Source: Blautia coccoides (lineage in GTDB: Bacteria; Bacillota; Clostridia; Lachnospirales; Lachnospiraceae). Taken from it: a stretch of DNA of 64,000 bases. The stretch's first letter is position 1. The number at the start of each line of letters is the position of its first letter. The translations under genes and the position numbers were made by a program. Shown piece by piece: positions 63,828 to 64,000 of the stretch. The notes under the pieces were generated by a model. That model was not told the origin of the DNA and did not search any database. It worked only from the letters and a program-made list of their open reading frames with translations. The stretch lies in the NCBI RefSeq assembly GCF_034355335.1, contig NZ_CP136422.1, positions 15,001-79,000 on the forward strand, read 5' to 3'.

Positions 63828-64000
63828 TTAGGATTCTTTTACCAGATGCAGGTTCCAGCTCTGGTATTCCGTCTCAGGTACAGGCATGGGAAGCCCCGCA
63901 TCCATGAGAGCGGCTCCTAAATAGCTCTCATCACCTATGCGGTACATGGCGTCAGGATCCAGTCCACGCAGGCGGATACAGGTAAAAAGGTTATTTGCAG
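63828..64000 (-). CDS. GH36 alpha-galactosidase, C-terminal fragment
   Basis: The minus strand reads open from the window end to TAA at 63830-63828, giving 57 residues. They include RLRGLDPDAMYRIGDESYLGAALMDAGLPMPVPETEYQSWNLHL, which matches the C-terminal beta-sandwich of GH36 alpha-galactosidases (GLDP-x-x-x-Y-R, then L-x-x-x-G, ending S-x-x-x-HL). The gene starts outside the window. It is followed by a terminator and so is a separate unit from the corrinoid operon. Confidence 0.82.
   Translation of the reverse strand, partial: ANNLFTCIRLRGLDPDAMYRIGDESYLGAALMDAGLPMPVPETEYQSWNLHLVKES

Overview
The window reads as chromosomal DNA of an anaerobic, spore-forming, gut-type Firmicute of the family Lachnospiraceae, probably Blautia or a close relative. 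The grounds are moderate-GC Clostridia-style genes with strong AGGAGG ribosome sites, spoIID/spoIIQ-type sporulation genes, rubrerythrins with a PerR-type repressor, a corrinoid methyl-transfer locus, and many glycan-use clusters. The genus is inferred from gene content, not proven.

Layout. 1-1780: the 3' part of a 23S rRNA gene, followed without a 5S gene by seven tRNA genes (Asp, Val, Tyr, Thr, initiator Met, Phe, Lys). 2155-8640: an ECF sigma factor with its DUF4179 membrane partner, a DUF6062 Cys-rich protein, a MATE exporter, homocysteine synthase and a tRNA methyltransferase. 8739-14331: SpoIID, a catalytically degenerate SpoIIQ-like LytM protein, a large secreted SH3/NlpC-P60/3D wall hydrolase with 16 perfect 5-residue repeats, a GIY-YIG protein and a zinc-ribbon membrane protein. 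14380-24239: a YesM/YesN-type two-component system facing an ABC sugar importer, a cytoplasmic GH3 glycosidase and an SDR dehydrogenase. 24323-31533: a sialic acid catabolic cluster (nagA divergent from nanE-nanA-SSS transporter-nanQ-nanK-rpiR) with two copies of a TGAAA-N4-TTTCA operator candidate between nagA and nanE.

31656-31870 holds what looks like a compact Fst/par-type type I toxin-antitoxin locus: a 30-residue hydrophobic peptide on the minus strand, a convergent small RNA on the plus strand, a shared terminator, and a 20-bp direct repeat that lets the RNA pair with the toxin start region. 32019-33808 is an oxidative-stress block (PerR-type Fur, reverse rubrerythrin, rubrerythrin) with perfect palindromes at both promoters. 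34172-37549 has an old-yellow-enzyme/FAD reductase and a second MATE protein.

37771-46208 is the least explained catabolic block: two nearly identical dehydrogenase genes flank a GPH-type sugar symporter, followed by a NagB-like deaminase, a class III aminotransferase, a ROK regulator, a ROK kinase and an HPr-like protein without the phosphorylatable histidine. It may degrade an amino sugar or aminocyclitol. 46396-56433 holds a GH13 amylosucrase-like enzyme, a TrhA membrane protein, a hybrid sensor kinase with solute-binding sensor domains, and a GH65 phosphorylase with beta-phosphoglucomutase and a sugar acetyltransferase.

56526-63729 is a corrinoid-dependent methyl-transfer locus: a URO-D family methyltransferase, two PucR-type regulators ending tail to tail one base apart, a corrinoid protein, a DUF2284 Cys-rich protein and an ASKHA corrinoid reactivase. 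The last 173 bases are the C-terminus of a GH36 alpha-galactosidase. A family of short dispersed inverted repeats (core GTAAC-N-ATTCAG) lies in several intergenic gaps.
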